Part shown: piece by piece, positions 8,956-15,662 of the stretch
Layout of the letters: each line of letters opens with the position of its first letter
Numbering within the stretch: position 1 is the stretch's first letter
Origin: Roseivirga spongicola
GTDB taxonomy: Bacteria > Bacteroidota > Bacteroidia > Cytophagales > Cyclobacteriaceae
Direction of reading: 5' to 3'
Length of the DNA: 64,000 nucleotides
Assembly: GCF_001592965.1 (NCBI RefSeq)
Contig: NZ_LRPC01000012.1
Span: 62,001-126,000, forward strand
Translations under genes and position numbers: made by a program
The notes under the pieces: generated by a model
Told to the model about the DNA's origin: nothing
Databases searched by the model: none
Seen by the model: only the letters and a program-made list of their open reading frames with translations

Positions 8956-11697
8956 TTAGAAGTTTAGATTCAGAAAAATAGATGGGGTCCTGTCTAGTAA
9001 TATAATATTACGGAAGAGATCTTCTGGTAACTGGGCGTTCGATCCATCACTAATAGCACGCTCAATCTCATCTCTTTTTAGCCTTTTGCTGTGAATGTTC
9101 ATTCGGTTATACAAGTTGAGTATAGATAGGCCAATCTCACCTTTCATATACTCGTTACCAAATTTCAAGGCAACAGAAATATCCATTCGGTGATAGGCTG
9201 GTAGCCTCTCTACTGTTTTTAACGTGTTTACTACCTCGTAGTCAATTATCTGATTTTGGTTGTCTCTTATAAAGTTTATTGTGGGACTATAAAATGGTTT
9301 ACCACTGCCATATACCCATGTAGCAGATAGATTCCAGTTTGGTAGCTCTAAGATGTTCACCAATTTGAGTTCATTGCGCTGATCTTCTCGCGCAGCAAAA
9401 AACTCATTGTTGTTTATTTCTTCAAACCTGTTTTGAGCCCTGCTATGTGTGTAAGAAATCCACCCTTGGTAGTTGCTCCAGCGCTTTTGAAGGAGCACGT
9501 CTATGCCTTCAATTTCGCTAGTTCCTTGTGTTATGTTAATGGAAGGCACTTGTTGCTGTTCGGCCGTATTATACAAGTGAGAGATGTTGTATTCAGTGAG
9601 GCCAGAAACGTTCTTTTTATAGTACTCAACATCAAAGGTCAGGTCATTCTTCTGATATTGAAAACCGGCTATGTAGTGGTCGGACTCCATTACCGGAAGA
9701 CTACTTCTACCGTTCGGATCATTTCTGTCGTATGCTAAGTTCCAGCCGTTTTCACTATTAGAATAGGGGTCGTCATACACCTCTTCTCGCATAAATTGAA
9801 AATACTTTCCTGTGGTGGCTTTCAGTTCAAGCGAAGGGCTGAGTTGGTAAATAAGTGCCAATCGCTGACCAAAATAGCTGTTGTCACTAACGTTAGTAGT
9901 GTTGAATCTCCCGCCTATTTTTAGCTGTAGCTTTTTGCTCAACGAAATATTATCAGAGAAATATGCCGAAAGAATATTGCCCTTAGCACTTGGGTCTCTA
10001 TTATCGGGAGTTGCTCCAGAAAGGTCTCTAATATTGTTTTGACTGAATACATTGATATTAGAAAATGTTAGGCCAACATTTAAGTTGTGTCTGCTGCCTA
10101 AGCTTACTTCGTTTCTAAAGTTTAACTGAAAGTCTTCAACGGAGTTATTTCTTTCTAATTCATAAAGCCCCGTGATGTCACCAGTGTCGGTTCTACGTTC
10201 ATTATTGTAGAAATAATCGAAGAAATGGCGAGAGTATGCGGCTTGGAGGCTAGAATAATAGTTTCTGTTCCAGTTTCTGGACCATATAAAACCTACTCCT
10301 GTATTACCCCAGTCAGCTTTTTCTTTGTAGCTATCTATTTGATCGATTGTCGATGGATCGTTAGGGTCTTGAAAACTGACTATATCAAAGTCAGTGTCTA
10401 AGTCATCATTTCCCTTATAAAGGCTCAAGCTCATTACATCTCGTGTAGATACTTTGTAAGAAGCCTTTAGGTTTACATCGTAGAAATGAAAGTCAGGCCT
10501 TATAAAATCAGATTCATTCTGGCCATTGTTGAAGGCCTGTTGGTTAACCTGATTCGATTTATTACGATAGTTAGAATATAGGTTTTCAAAAAGATTACTT
10601 CGGATGATGTCAGTATAAGCTCGTCTTCCGCTTATATGAATTGCTCCTCTGCCACTTGCAAATGGAAGATTAGCACTGAGTCTAGCACTTAATAAGTTAA
10701 TACCGAAAGAATAATGGGGTTCATTAAAGTTTCCTGTGGTACCTGTAATGTCTACAACTCCTGATACTCTTCCTCCATATTTAGCATCGTAGCCCCCTTT
10801 GTAGACTTGAATATCTCTTACGGCATCCGCATTAATAGCACTAAACACTCCAAAGAAATGGTCTAGTCGGTAAATGGTGAACCCATCAAAAAGTACAAGG
10901 TTGTGTGCCGAAGGGCTGTTTCTGATGGTAAGTGCCGAAGAGGTTTCATCTGCACCACCTATTCCAGGTAAGTACTGCAAAGATCGGAAAATGTCTAATT
11001 CCCCTAAGCTGGGAAGAGCTGATAAGTTTTTCGGGTCGATGGTGATTTGAGATATTTCATCTCCATACTTTACAGTGGTGAATTTGTTTTCAACCACAGT
11101 GAAATCAGAAAGGTCTATCGCACTTTCTTGCATCAAAATTCTCATGGTTTGTTTAGAACCACCCGGCTGTAGTTTAACCTCCTCTTTTTTATAACCTAAA
11201 TAATTGACCACAATAGTGCTGGTGTCTGATGGTACCTGAGGGAGGGAAAAGTATCCGTCTTTGTTGGTGATTACGCCTTTGCTGAGTCCACTTACACTTA
11301 CTAAAGCATTAGGAAGGCTTTCTCCTGTGTTGGCATCTTGTACTAGGCCGAATACAGTAATGTCAAAGAGGCTTGGTGTGTTTAGGTCTAGGTCTACATT
11401 CTTGGGGATTAGAATTATTTTATCATTCAGTAATTGATAGTCAATGCCCTTATTGGCCAGGATTTTATTCAGAAAGTCGGTTACTGGTCTATTAGAGAAG
11501 TCGCCACTTACTGTAGTTCCAGTAATTAAGGCATCATCATAAGCAATTTTCAGGTCGTACTTGTTCTTAAGAATACGCAGTACTTTGGCTAAAGAAGCAT
11601 TGTCGAAACTTTCTGAAATAACAATGGAATTGATGTCTTGAGCCAGACTGATTTGGCTGAAAATCAACAAGCATATAAAGCACTTGACTAACCGCAC
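8956..11697 (-). CDS. TonB-dependent receptor with STN signalling domain
   Basis: A 913-residue outer-membrane transducer. A signal peptide at residues 1-19 is followed by a secretin/TonB short N-terminal (STN) domain at about 25-105, a carboxypeptidase-like beta domain at about 112-195 (TGESLPNALVSVSGLSKG), a plug domain at about 215-325 and a beta-barrel ending in the aromatic terminus IFLNLNF. The STN domain contacts FecR, so substrate binding should control the sigma factor. No SusD partner is adjacent, so the cargo is not obviously a glycan; siderophores, peptides or other ligands are possible. The start codon is GTG at 11697 and overlaps the FecR stop by one base (TAGTG). Confidence 0.92.
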   Translation of the reverse strand: MRLVKCFICLLIFSQISLAQDINSIVISESFDNASLAKVLRILKNKYDLKIAYDDALITGTTVSGDFSNRPVTDFLNKILANKGIDYQLLNDKIILIPKNVDLDLNTPSLFDITVFGLVQDANTGESLPNALVSVSGLSKGVITNKDGYFSLPQVPSDTSTIVVNYLGYKKEEVKLQPGGSKQTMRILMQESAIDLSDFTVVENKFTTVKYGDEISQITIDPKNLSALPSLGELDIFRSLQYLPGIGGADETSSALTIRNSPSAHNLVLFDGFTIYRLDHFFGVFSAINADAVRDIQVYKGGYDAKYGGRVSGVVDITGTTGNFNEPHYSFGINLLSARLSANLPFASGRGAIHISGRRAYTDIIRSNLFENLYSNYRNKSNQVNQQAFNNGQNESDFIRPDFHFYDVNLKASYKVSTRDVMSLSLYKGNDDLDTDFDIVSFQDPNDPSTIDQIDSYKEKADWGNTGVGFIWSRNWNRNYYSSLQAAYSRHFFDYFYNNERRTDTGDITGLYELERNNSVEDFQLNFRNEVSLGSRHNLNVGLTFSNINVFSQNNIRDLSGATPDNRDPSAKGNILSAYFSDNISLSKKLQLKIGGRFNTTNVSDNSYFGQRLALIYQLSPSLELKATTGKYFQFMREEVYDDPYSNSENGWNLAYDRNDPNGRSSLPVMESDHYIAGFQYQKNDLTFDVEYYKKNVSGLTEYNISHLYNTAEQQQVPSINITQGTSEIEGIDVLLQKRWSNYQGWISYTHSRAQNRFEEINNNEFFAAREDQRNELKLVNILELPNWNLSATWVYGSGKPFYSPTINFIRDNQNQIIDYEVVNTLKTVERLPAYHRMDISVALKFGNEYMKGEIGLSILNLYNRMNIHSKRLKRDEIERAISDGSNAQLPEDLFRNIILLDRTPSIFLNLNF

Positions 11698-12596
11698 TAC
11701 TCAACTATTACTTGATTGCCTTCGGTTTGAATAGATAACCCCATTGGTACGAAAACAAGTTGTAAGGCTTCTTTCATATTGGTTTTACTAAAAAAACCAG
11801 AGTAAAAGCGTTGGCCTATTTCCGACTTTACTTCAATCTCTATCTCGAATTGTCTTTCTAGCTCTTCTATCACGTTGTTCAATGGTTCGCTGTTAAAATA
11901 GAAGTTACCCTCTCTCCAGGTAGCAGTTTGGTTTAGGTTGAACTCACTGACAGCTAACTCTCCTTCTATAAGTTGAGCTTCTTCTTCTTTCTCGATAATT
12001 ACACTGTTGCCTCTCGATTCTACCTGAACCTTACCTGTAAATACGGAAACCTTCAGTTGGTTAGATCTACTATAGACATTAAAAGAGGTGCCCAACACAG
12101 TAATGTGCGAATGATTACCTAAGACCTTGAAGGCTTCTCCATGTTCAACATCAAAGAATGCCTCTCCCGAAAGAGTAACCCATCTGTTTTTCTCAAAATC
12201 TTTCTCTTTGAAAGAGAGTGTGCTTCCTGCGTTTAGGGTCACAGTTGAATTATCGGGCAGTACAATAGTGGCGAGCTCGCCATCTGAAGCTGTATAGGTT
12301 GTTAGCTTTTCTCCTTTATTGAGGTAGCCAAAGACCGCTACTAGGGCTATGATAGCCGCAGCTACTAACCAGAGCCATGGAGTTTTTTTAGTACCGTTCG
12401 GTTGTAGGACTCTGAGATTATCTGATGGCTTTGACTCTATTTTGGCGATTAGATCACTCCATGCTTCCTCTTTACTCTTGCCAAAATCAGGCACTTTTAA
12501 TCTCTCAGTGAATTCAATGACTTCCTCCACCTGAAGTTTCTCTTCAGTAGATAACTCTTTATCGAGCCAGTCTTGTATGAGTTGGTCTTTTTTCAC
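11697..12596 (-). CDS. FecR-family anti-sigma factor (first copy)
   Basis: A 299-residue inner-membrane protein: cytoplasmic N-terminal region, one transmembrane helix near residues 73-91 (PWLWLVAAAIIALVAVFGYL), FecR domain (VLPDNSTVTLNAGSTLSFKE) and C-terminal DUF4974 domain (WREGNFYFNSEPLNNVIEEL). It should hold the neighbouring ECF sigma factor inactive, or act as its pro-factor, until the STN domain of the receptor signals. It sits between the sigma gene (14-base gap) and the receptor gene (1-base overlap), so the three form an operon. Translation starts at GTG 12596. It is diverged from the second FecR at 7958-8902, so it is not a recent duplicate. Confidence 0.9.
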   Translation of the reverse strand: MKKDQLIQDWLDKELSTEEKLQVEEVIEFTERLKVPDFGKSKEEAWSDLIAKIESKPSDNLRVLQPNGTKKTPWLWLVAAAIIALVAVFGYLNKGEKLTTYTASDGELATIVLPDNSTVTLNAGSTLSFKEKDFEKNRWVTLSGEAFFDVEHGEAFKVLGNHSHITVLGTSFNVYSRSNQLKVSVFTGKVQVESRGNSVIIEKEEEAQLIEGELAVSEFNLNQTATWREGNFYFNSEPLNNVIEELERQFEIEIEVKSEIGQRFYSGFFSKTNMKEALQLVFVPMGLSIQTEGNQVIVE

Positions 12597-12610
12597 TGTT
12601 CTAAAATAGC

Positions 12611-13102
12611 TTAAATTTTATACTTAATGTGCTCTCTAATATGGCCTAAAGCTCCATGCATTCTTTTTTCTACTGCTTTAACACTCAGCCCTAGCCGGTC
12701 AGCAATTTCCTTATAGGTCATTTCTTCAATGCGATTCATCAAGAATACCTCTCTTTGTTTTTCTGGCATGGCCGAAATAACCCTTTCAAGTTCAGCTTTG
12801 AACTCTTTCTCTTCTAAGGCAAATTCGGGTGATTGCTCTTCTTGGTGCTTATTCTGTTTCTCAGCAAATGTCAACACTACCTTGTCATGCCTGATTTTAT
12901 TAAGCAACATGTTATTGGCAATGGTATAAAGATAGCTTTTGACAGTTTCTTGCTGTACATCGTCTCGCTTATCCCATAGCTTCATGAAAACATCTTGGGT
13001 AATGTCTTCCGCTAAATCACCGTCACCAGACTTGTAGTACAAGAAGTTCTTGATTGGGGAGTAGTACTGATCAAAAATGCTCTTAAATTCAGAAAGAGTC
13101 AT
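12611..13102 (-). CDS. ECF RNA polymerase sigma-70 factor (FecI-like)
   Basis: A 163-residue ECF sigma factor. Region 2 covers about residues 8-75 (YYSPIKNFLYYKSGDGDLAEDITQDVFMKLW), and region 4 about residues 108-158 with an HTH (MTYKEIADRLGLSVKAVEKRM). The length and the QREVFLMNRIEEMTYKEIA stretch are typical of Bacteroidota ECFs paired with FecR and TonB receptors. It is the first gene of a minus-strand operon followed by FecR, receptor and FecR. It should direct transcription of this cluster, possibly including itself, when ligand binds the receptor. No SusD or polysaccharide genes accompany it. Confidence 0.93.
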   Translation of the reverse strand: MTLSEFKSIFDQYYSPIKNFLYYKSGDGDLAEDITQDVFMKLWDKRDDVQQETVKSYLYTIANNMLLNKIRHDKVVLTFAEKQNKHQEEQSPEFALEEKEFKAELERVISAMPEKQREVFLMNRIEEMTYKEIADRLGLSVKAVEKRMHGALGHIREHIKYKI

Positions 13103-13208
13103 GCAAGGTTAAAGCTTTGGCTAAAGATAAAGAAAAATAGATTTTTTGGGAATTCTCTAGGCTTGAGAGCTATGATGAAAAATTTATTAAAATATTTTCG
13201 CCTACCTA

Positions 13209-13239
13209 TTTGCATTAATGAAAACTGGGGTTACCTTTG
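13209..13239 (+). promoter_or_regulatory. Housekeeping promoter of the tRNA-Val gene
   Basis: TTTG at 13209-13212 and TACCTTTG at 13232-13239 are separated by 19 bases. This matches the Bacteroidota sigma-A consensus (TTTG, then TAnnTTTG after about 19-21 bases). The predicted start lies about 40 bases before the mature tRNA. Confidence 0.8.
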
Positions 13240-13289
13240 CACTCCCATTACGACAAAAGCAGCTAAAAACTGCGAAAAAGTCAGGAAAT

Positions 13290-13364
13290 GGGCGCTTAGC
13301 TCAGTTGGTTCAGAGCACCTCGTTTACACCGAGGGGGTCGGGGGTTCGAATCCCTCAGCGCCCA
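13290..13364 (+). tRNA. tRNA-Val (anticodon TAC)
   Basis: A complete cloverleaf: acceptor stem GGGCGCT paired with AGCGCCC, D-arm GCTCAGTTGGTTCAGAGC, anticodon stem CCTCG/CGAGG around the loop TTTACAC with anticodon TAC, and T-arm with loop TTCGAAT. The discriminator base is A at 13364 and CCA is not encoded. There is no intron. It is followed directly by a terminator and by the GIY-YIG tandem array, whose units repeat the 3' end of this tRNA. Confidence 0.96.
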
Positions 13365-13367
13365 CAC

Positions 13368-13401
13368 AAAAAAAGCCAGTTCAAAAGATCTGGCTTTTTT
13401 T
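13368..13401 (+). terminator. Terminator of tRNA-Val
   Basis: Stem GCCAG/CTGGC (13375-13379 with 13390-13394), flanked by A-run 13368-13374 and T-run 13395-13401. It lies four bases after the tRNA. Confidence 0.85.
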
Positions 13402-13451
13402 ATGCTCTATAATTTGGTGTTTGTTTCCCTAGGCATAACTTCATTCTTGTT

Positions 13452-13736
13452 ATGCACACGCTTTATATTCTTTATTCAAAGGGCCTCGATCGATACTATG
13501 TCGGTGAAACTGAGGATTTCGATGTTAGATTAGAACAATATAATACAGGTTATTTCAAAGACTCATCAACATCAAATGCCAGTGATTGGGAAGAATATTT
13601 AACTGCATTTTGTCAAGATAGGTCTTATGCTAGGAGGGTTGAAATGTTCATCAAGAGGCAGAAGAACCGCGTTTTTGTAGAGTCTTTGAGGGGTGATAGT
13701 CAAAAGCTAGGTTCGATTATTAAGAGGTTTATGTAG
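13452..13736 (+). CDS. GIY-YIG nuclease-domain protein, array copy 1
   Basis: A 94-residue single-domain protein of the UvrC/URI-like GIY-YIG superfamily. The core is visible: TLYILYSK (GIY strand), RYYVGET (YIG strand, Y16-V-G18), the catalytic arginine R26 in VRLEQ, and the metal-binding glutamate E64 in RRVEMFIKRQK. These residues support an intact active site. The family cuts DNA, but the target here is unknown. This copy is the most divergent: it differs from copy 2 at nine residues, including Y30 where the others have H, and D37. The TAG stop is also the first base of the tRNA-like remnant. Confidence 0.9.
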   Translation: MHTLYILYSKGLDRYYVGETEDFDVRLEQYNTGYFKDSSTSNASDWEEYLTAFCQDRSYARRVEMFIKRQKNRVFVESLRGDSQKLGSIIKRFM

Positions 13737-13780
13737 GTCGGTGGTTCGCCCCGAAGCCTCGGGGCCCTCAGCGCCCACAC
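13736..13780 (+). repeat. tRNA-Val 3'-end remnant with inserted hairpin, copy 1
   Basis: GGTCGGTGGTTCG matches the tRNA T-arm (GGTCGGGGGTTCG). Then, where the tRNA has AAT, there is a 16-base hairpin (CCCCGA-AGCC-TCGGGG), after which CCCTCAGCGCCCACAC matches the tRNA 3' end and its flank exactly. The 5' half of the tRNA is missing, so it cannot be a functional tRNA. Confidence 0.85.
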
Positions 13781-13814
13781 AAAAAAAGCCAGTTCAAAAG
13801 ATCTGGCTTTTTTT
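13781..13814 (+). terminator. Array terminator, unit 2
   Basis: Identical to the terminator after the tRNA: A-run, GCCAG/CTGGC stem and T-run. It would end transcripts of GIY-YIG copy 1. Confidence 0.8.
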
Positions 13815-13864
13815 ATGCTCTATAATTTGGTGTTTGTTTCCCTAGGCATAACTTCATTCTTGTT

Positions 13865-14149
13865 ATGCACACGCTTTATATTCTTTATTCAAAGGGCCTC
13901 GATCGATACTATGTCGGTGAAACTGAGGATTTCGATGTTAGATTAGAACAACATAATACAGGTTATTTCAAAACCTCATCAACATCAAATGCCAGTGATT
14001 GGGAAGAATATTTAACTGCAGTTTGTCAAGATGGGTCTCATGCTAGGAGGGTTGAAATGTTTATCAAGAGGCAGAAGAGCCGCGTTTTTATAGAGTCTTT
14101 GAGGGGTGATAGTCAAAAGCTAAGCTCAATTATTGAGAGGTTTATGTAG
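13865..14149 (+). CDS. GIY-YIG nuclease-domain protein, array copy 2
   Basis: A 94-residue GIY-YIG protein of the same design as copy 1, with the YIL and YVG strands, R26, H30 and E64 retained. It carries T at position 37. It differs from copy 3 at seven residues (17, 24, 32, 37, 44, 57 and 94). The leader from the preceding terminator to the start codon is identical to that of copy 1, so both should be expressed alike. No domain besides the nuclease core is present, and no partner protein or DNA-binding domain is visible. Confidence 0.9.
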   Translation: MHTLYILYSKGLDRYYVGETEDFDVRLEQHNTGYFKTSSTSNASDWEEYLTAVCQDGSHARRVEMFIKRQKSRVFIESLRGDSQKLSSIIERFM

Positions 14150-14193
14150 GTCGGTGGTTCGCCCCGAAGCCTCGGGGCCCTCAGCGCCCACAT
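14149..14193 (+). repeat. tRNA-Val 3'-end remnant with inserted hairpin, copy 2
   Basis: Same design as remnant copy 1: T-arm-like GGTCGGTGGTTCG, the CCCCGA-AGCC-TCGGGG hairpin, then CCCTCAGCGCCCA. The flank reads CAT instead of CAC. Confidence 0.85.
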
Positions 14194-14226
14194 AAAAAAG
14201 CCAGTTCGAAAGATCTGGCTTTTTTT
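14194..14226 (+). terminator. Array terminator, unit 3
   Basis: A-run, GCCAG/CTGGC stem with loop TTCGAAAGAT, then a T-run. One A is missing relative to units 1 and 2, which explains the 412-base spacing. Confidence 0.8.
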
Positions 14227-14276
14227 ATGACCTATAATTTGGTGTTTGTTTCCCTAGGCATATCTTCATTCTTGTT

Positions 14277-14561
14277 ATGCACACGCTTTATATTCTTTAT
14301 TCAAAGGGGCTCGATCGATACTATGCCGGTGAAACTGAGGATTTCAATGTTAGATTAGAACAACATAATGCAGGTTATTTCAAAAAATCATCAACATCAA
14401 ATGCCAATGATTGGGAAGAATATTTAACTGCAGTTTGCCAAGATAGGTCTCATGCTAGGAGGGTTGAAATGTTCATCAAGAGGCAGAAGAGCCGCGTTTT
14501 TATAGAGTCTTTGAGGGGTGATAGTCAAAAACTAAGCTCAATTATTGAGAGGTTTGTGTAG
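14277..14561 (+). CDS. GIY-YIG nuclease-domain protein, array copy 3
   Basis: A 94-residue GIY-YIG protein. R26, H30 and E64 are kept. The YIG strand reads RYYAGET, with A instead of V before the glycine; this small change may be tolerated. Position 37 is K. The last residue is V rather than M. The frame is intact, but the V17A change in the core strand makes this the copy most likely to have altered activity. Confidence 0.88.
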   Translation: MHTLYILYSKGLDRYYAGETEDFNVRLEQHNAGYFKKSSTSNANDWEEYLTAVCQDRSHARRVEMFIKRQKSRVFIESLRGDSQKLSSIIERFV

Positions 14562-14605
14562 GTCGGTGGTTTGCCCCGAAGCCTCGGGGCCCTCAGCGCC
14601 CACAC
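14561..14605 (+). repeat. tRNA-Val 3'-end remnant with inserted hairpin, copy 3
   Basis: As in the other copies, but the T-loop reads GGTTTG instead of GGTTCG. The hairpin and the acceptor-stem half are unchanged. Confidence 0.85.
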
Positions 14606-14638
14606 AAAAAAGCCAGATCGAATGATCTGGCTTTTTTT
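14606..14638 (+). terminator. Array terminator, unit 4
   Basis: The stem is longer than in the other units: GCCAGATC pairs with GATCTGGC around loop GAAT. The T-to-A change extends pairing, which suggests the hairpin is maintained as a structure. Confidence 0.8.
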
Positions 14639-14688
14639 GTGCCCTATAATTTGGTGTTTGTTTCCCTAGGTATAACTTCATTCTTGTT

Positions 14689-14973
14689 ATGCACACGCTT
14701 TATATTCTTTATTCAAAGGGCCTCGATCGATATTACGTTGGTGAAACTGAGGATTTCAATGTTAGATTAGAACAACATAATACAGGTTATTTCAAAAACT
14801 CATCAACATCAAATGCCAGTTATTGGGAAGAATATTTAACTGCAGTTTGTCAAGGTAGGTCTCATGCTAGGAGGGTTGAATTGTTTATCAAGAGGCAGAA
14901 GAGCCACGTTTTTATAGAGTCTTTGAGGGGTGATAGTCAAAAACTAAGCTCAATTATTGAGAGGTTTATGTAG
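14689..14973 (+). CDS. GIY-YIG nuclease-domain protein, array copy 4
   Basis: A 94-residue GIY-YIG protein. The YIL and YVG strands, R26, H30 and E64 are retained. Position 37 is N. The otherwise invariant QKSR segment reads QKSH (R73H), and M65 is L. Whether the R73H change matters is not clear, since this arginine is widely conserved in short bacterial GIY-YIG proteins. It is the last full copy; the next unit has lost the gene. Confidence 0.88.
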   Translation: MHTLYILYSKGLDRYYVGETEDFNVRLEQHNTGYFKNSSTSNASYWEEYLTAVCQGRSHARRVELFIKRQKSHVFIESLRGDSQKLSSIIERFM

Positions 14974-15017
14974 GTCGGTGGTTCGCCCCGAAGCCTCGGG
15001 GCCCTCAGCGCCCACAC
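14973..15017 (+). repeat. tRNA-Val 3'-end remnant with inserted hairpin, copy 4
   Basis: Same structure as copies 1 and 2. It leads into the fifth, truncated unit. Confidence 0.85.
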
Positions 15018-15019
15018 AG

Positions 15020-15050
15020 AAAAGCCAGTTCGGAAGATCTGGCTTTTTTT
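15020..15050 (+). terminator. Array terminator, partial unit 5
   Basis: GCCAG/CTGGC stem with a shortened A-run (GAAAA) and a seven-T run. Similarity to the other units ends at 15069. The next 200 bases hold only a decayed GGGGTTCGCCCCGAG fragment (15158-15172) and the terminator of the following minus-strand gene. Confidence 0.75.
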
Positions 15051-15208
15051 ATGCCCTATAATTTGGTGTCGAGATTTTTGGCGATAACTACTAATACTTT
15101 TCAGGTACTATGAATTTCCTATTTAAGGGAGTCAATTATAAAAAGGCAAGTGGTTCAGGGGTTCGCCCCGAGATTCTCTTTAGTTTAAAACTGAAAAATA
15201 TGGGTATC

Positions 15209-15234
15209 AAAAAGCCCTTCCATAGAAAGGGCTT
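15209..15234 (-). terminator. Terminator of the minus-strand small conserved gene
   Basis: Read on the minus strand, AAGCCCTTT pairs with AAGGGCTT and is followed by a run of T. It lies 43 bases after the stop of the gene at 15277-15579. Confidence 0.75.
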
Positions 15235-15276
15235 CCAATATAAATCTATCACACTGAACTCAGGAAGCTCAGTTAA

Positions 15277-15579
15277 TTACTCCTCAGGAATTTGATTGAG
15301 TACAGTTTGGTGTTCTTCTGAGTTTACATCTCCAGAAATAACTAAGGTTCCTTTTAAGCCGCCTTTAGATTCTAACGAATAAAGTGTCGATTCGTCTCCA
15401 GGATTGGTCATCCCGTCAAACCTATACTTCTTGATAATCTTAAGGTCGGTAGGCTTAAACTTTTGCTTAGACGCCAAAGCATTTACTCCATCTTCCGTTA
15501 ATTCAAATTGTTCTTTATATCCTCTCTCATTTAATGTAGCCATTACCTGAGATAGTGTTTCTTCATTTGTTTTCATCAT
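15277..15579 (-). CDS. Small conserved Bacteroidota protein (often mislabelled PRPP synthetase)
   Basis: A 100-residue cytoplasmic protein. The pattern LNERGYKEQFELTEDGVNAL followed by KKYRFDGMTNPGDESTLYSLES is that of a small, widespread Bacteroidota family. Its members are frequently annotated as phosphoribosylpyrophosphate synthetase, but they are far too short and lack the PRPP-binding motif. The function is unknown. It starts at the first of two adjacent ATG codons (15579). It is transcribed alone, divergently from the glycosyltransferase, and has its own terminator. Confidence 0.8.
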   Translation of the reverse strand: MMKTNEETLSQVMATLNERGYKEQFELTEDGVNALASKQKFKPTDLKIIKKYRFDGMTNPGDESTLYSLESKGGLKGTLVISGDVNSEEHQTVLNQIPEE

Positions 15580-15662
15580 ATTTATGAAACGGAGCAGTTC
15601 GCTGAATGTTTATTCAAAAGGCTGTTCAATCTGTCTGAATATCTATTTTCGTAGGTCTTTTT

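Larger units (their letters stand above)
13352..15069 (+). repeat. Tandem array of four tRNA-terminator-GIY-YIG units plus a partial fifth
   Basis: Taking the tRNA 3' segment CCCTCAGCGCCCA as the unit start, units begin at 13352, 13765, 14178 and 14590 (413, 413 and 412 bases apart). A fifth, partial unit at 15002 matches only to 15069. Each full unit holds, in order: tRNA 3' end, a terminator, about 50 bases of leader, a 94-residue GIY-YIG gene, and a GGTCGGTGGTTCG-like T-arm fragment leading to the next unit. Only the first unit is attached to an intact tRNA. Unit sequences differ by scattered substitutions but no frameshift, so the copies have some age yet remain coding. Confidence 0.95.

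Noticed and set aside
13163-13432. Open frames of 89 and 64 residues spanning the tRNA
   Set aside because: They are translations of the promoter, tRNA and terminator and have no coding features.
13290-13736. A tRNA intron or homing intron encoding the GIY-YIG gene
   Set aside because: The tRNA is complete and uninterrupted; the nuclease genes lie after its terminator.
13352-15069. Evenly spaced direct repeats like a CRISPR array
   Set aside because: Units of about 412 bases each contain a conserved gene; there are no short repeats with unique spacers and no cas genes.
15110-15295. A 61-residue plus-strand ORF after the array
   Set aside because: It runs through the terminator of, and into, the minus-strand gene at 15277-15579 and has low-complexity composition.
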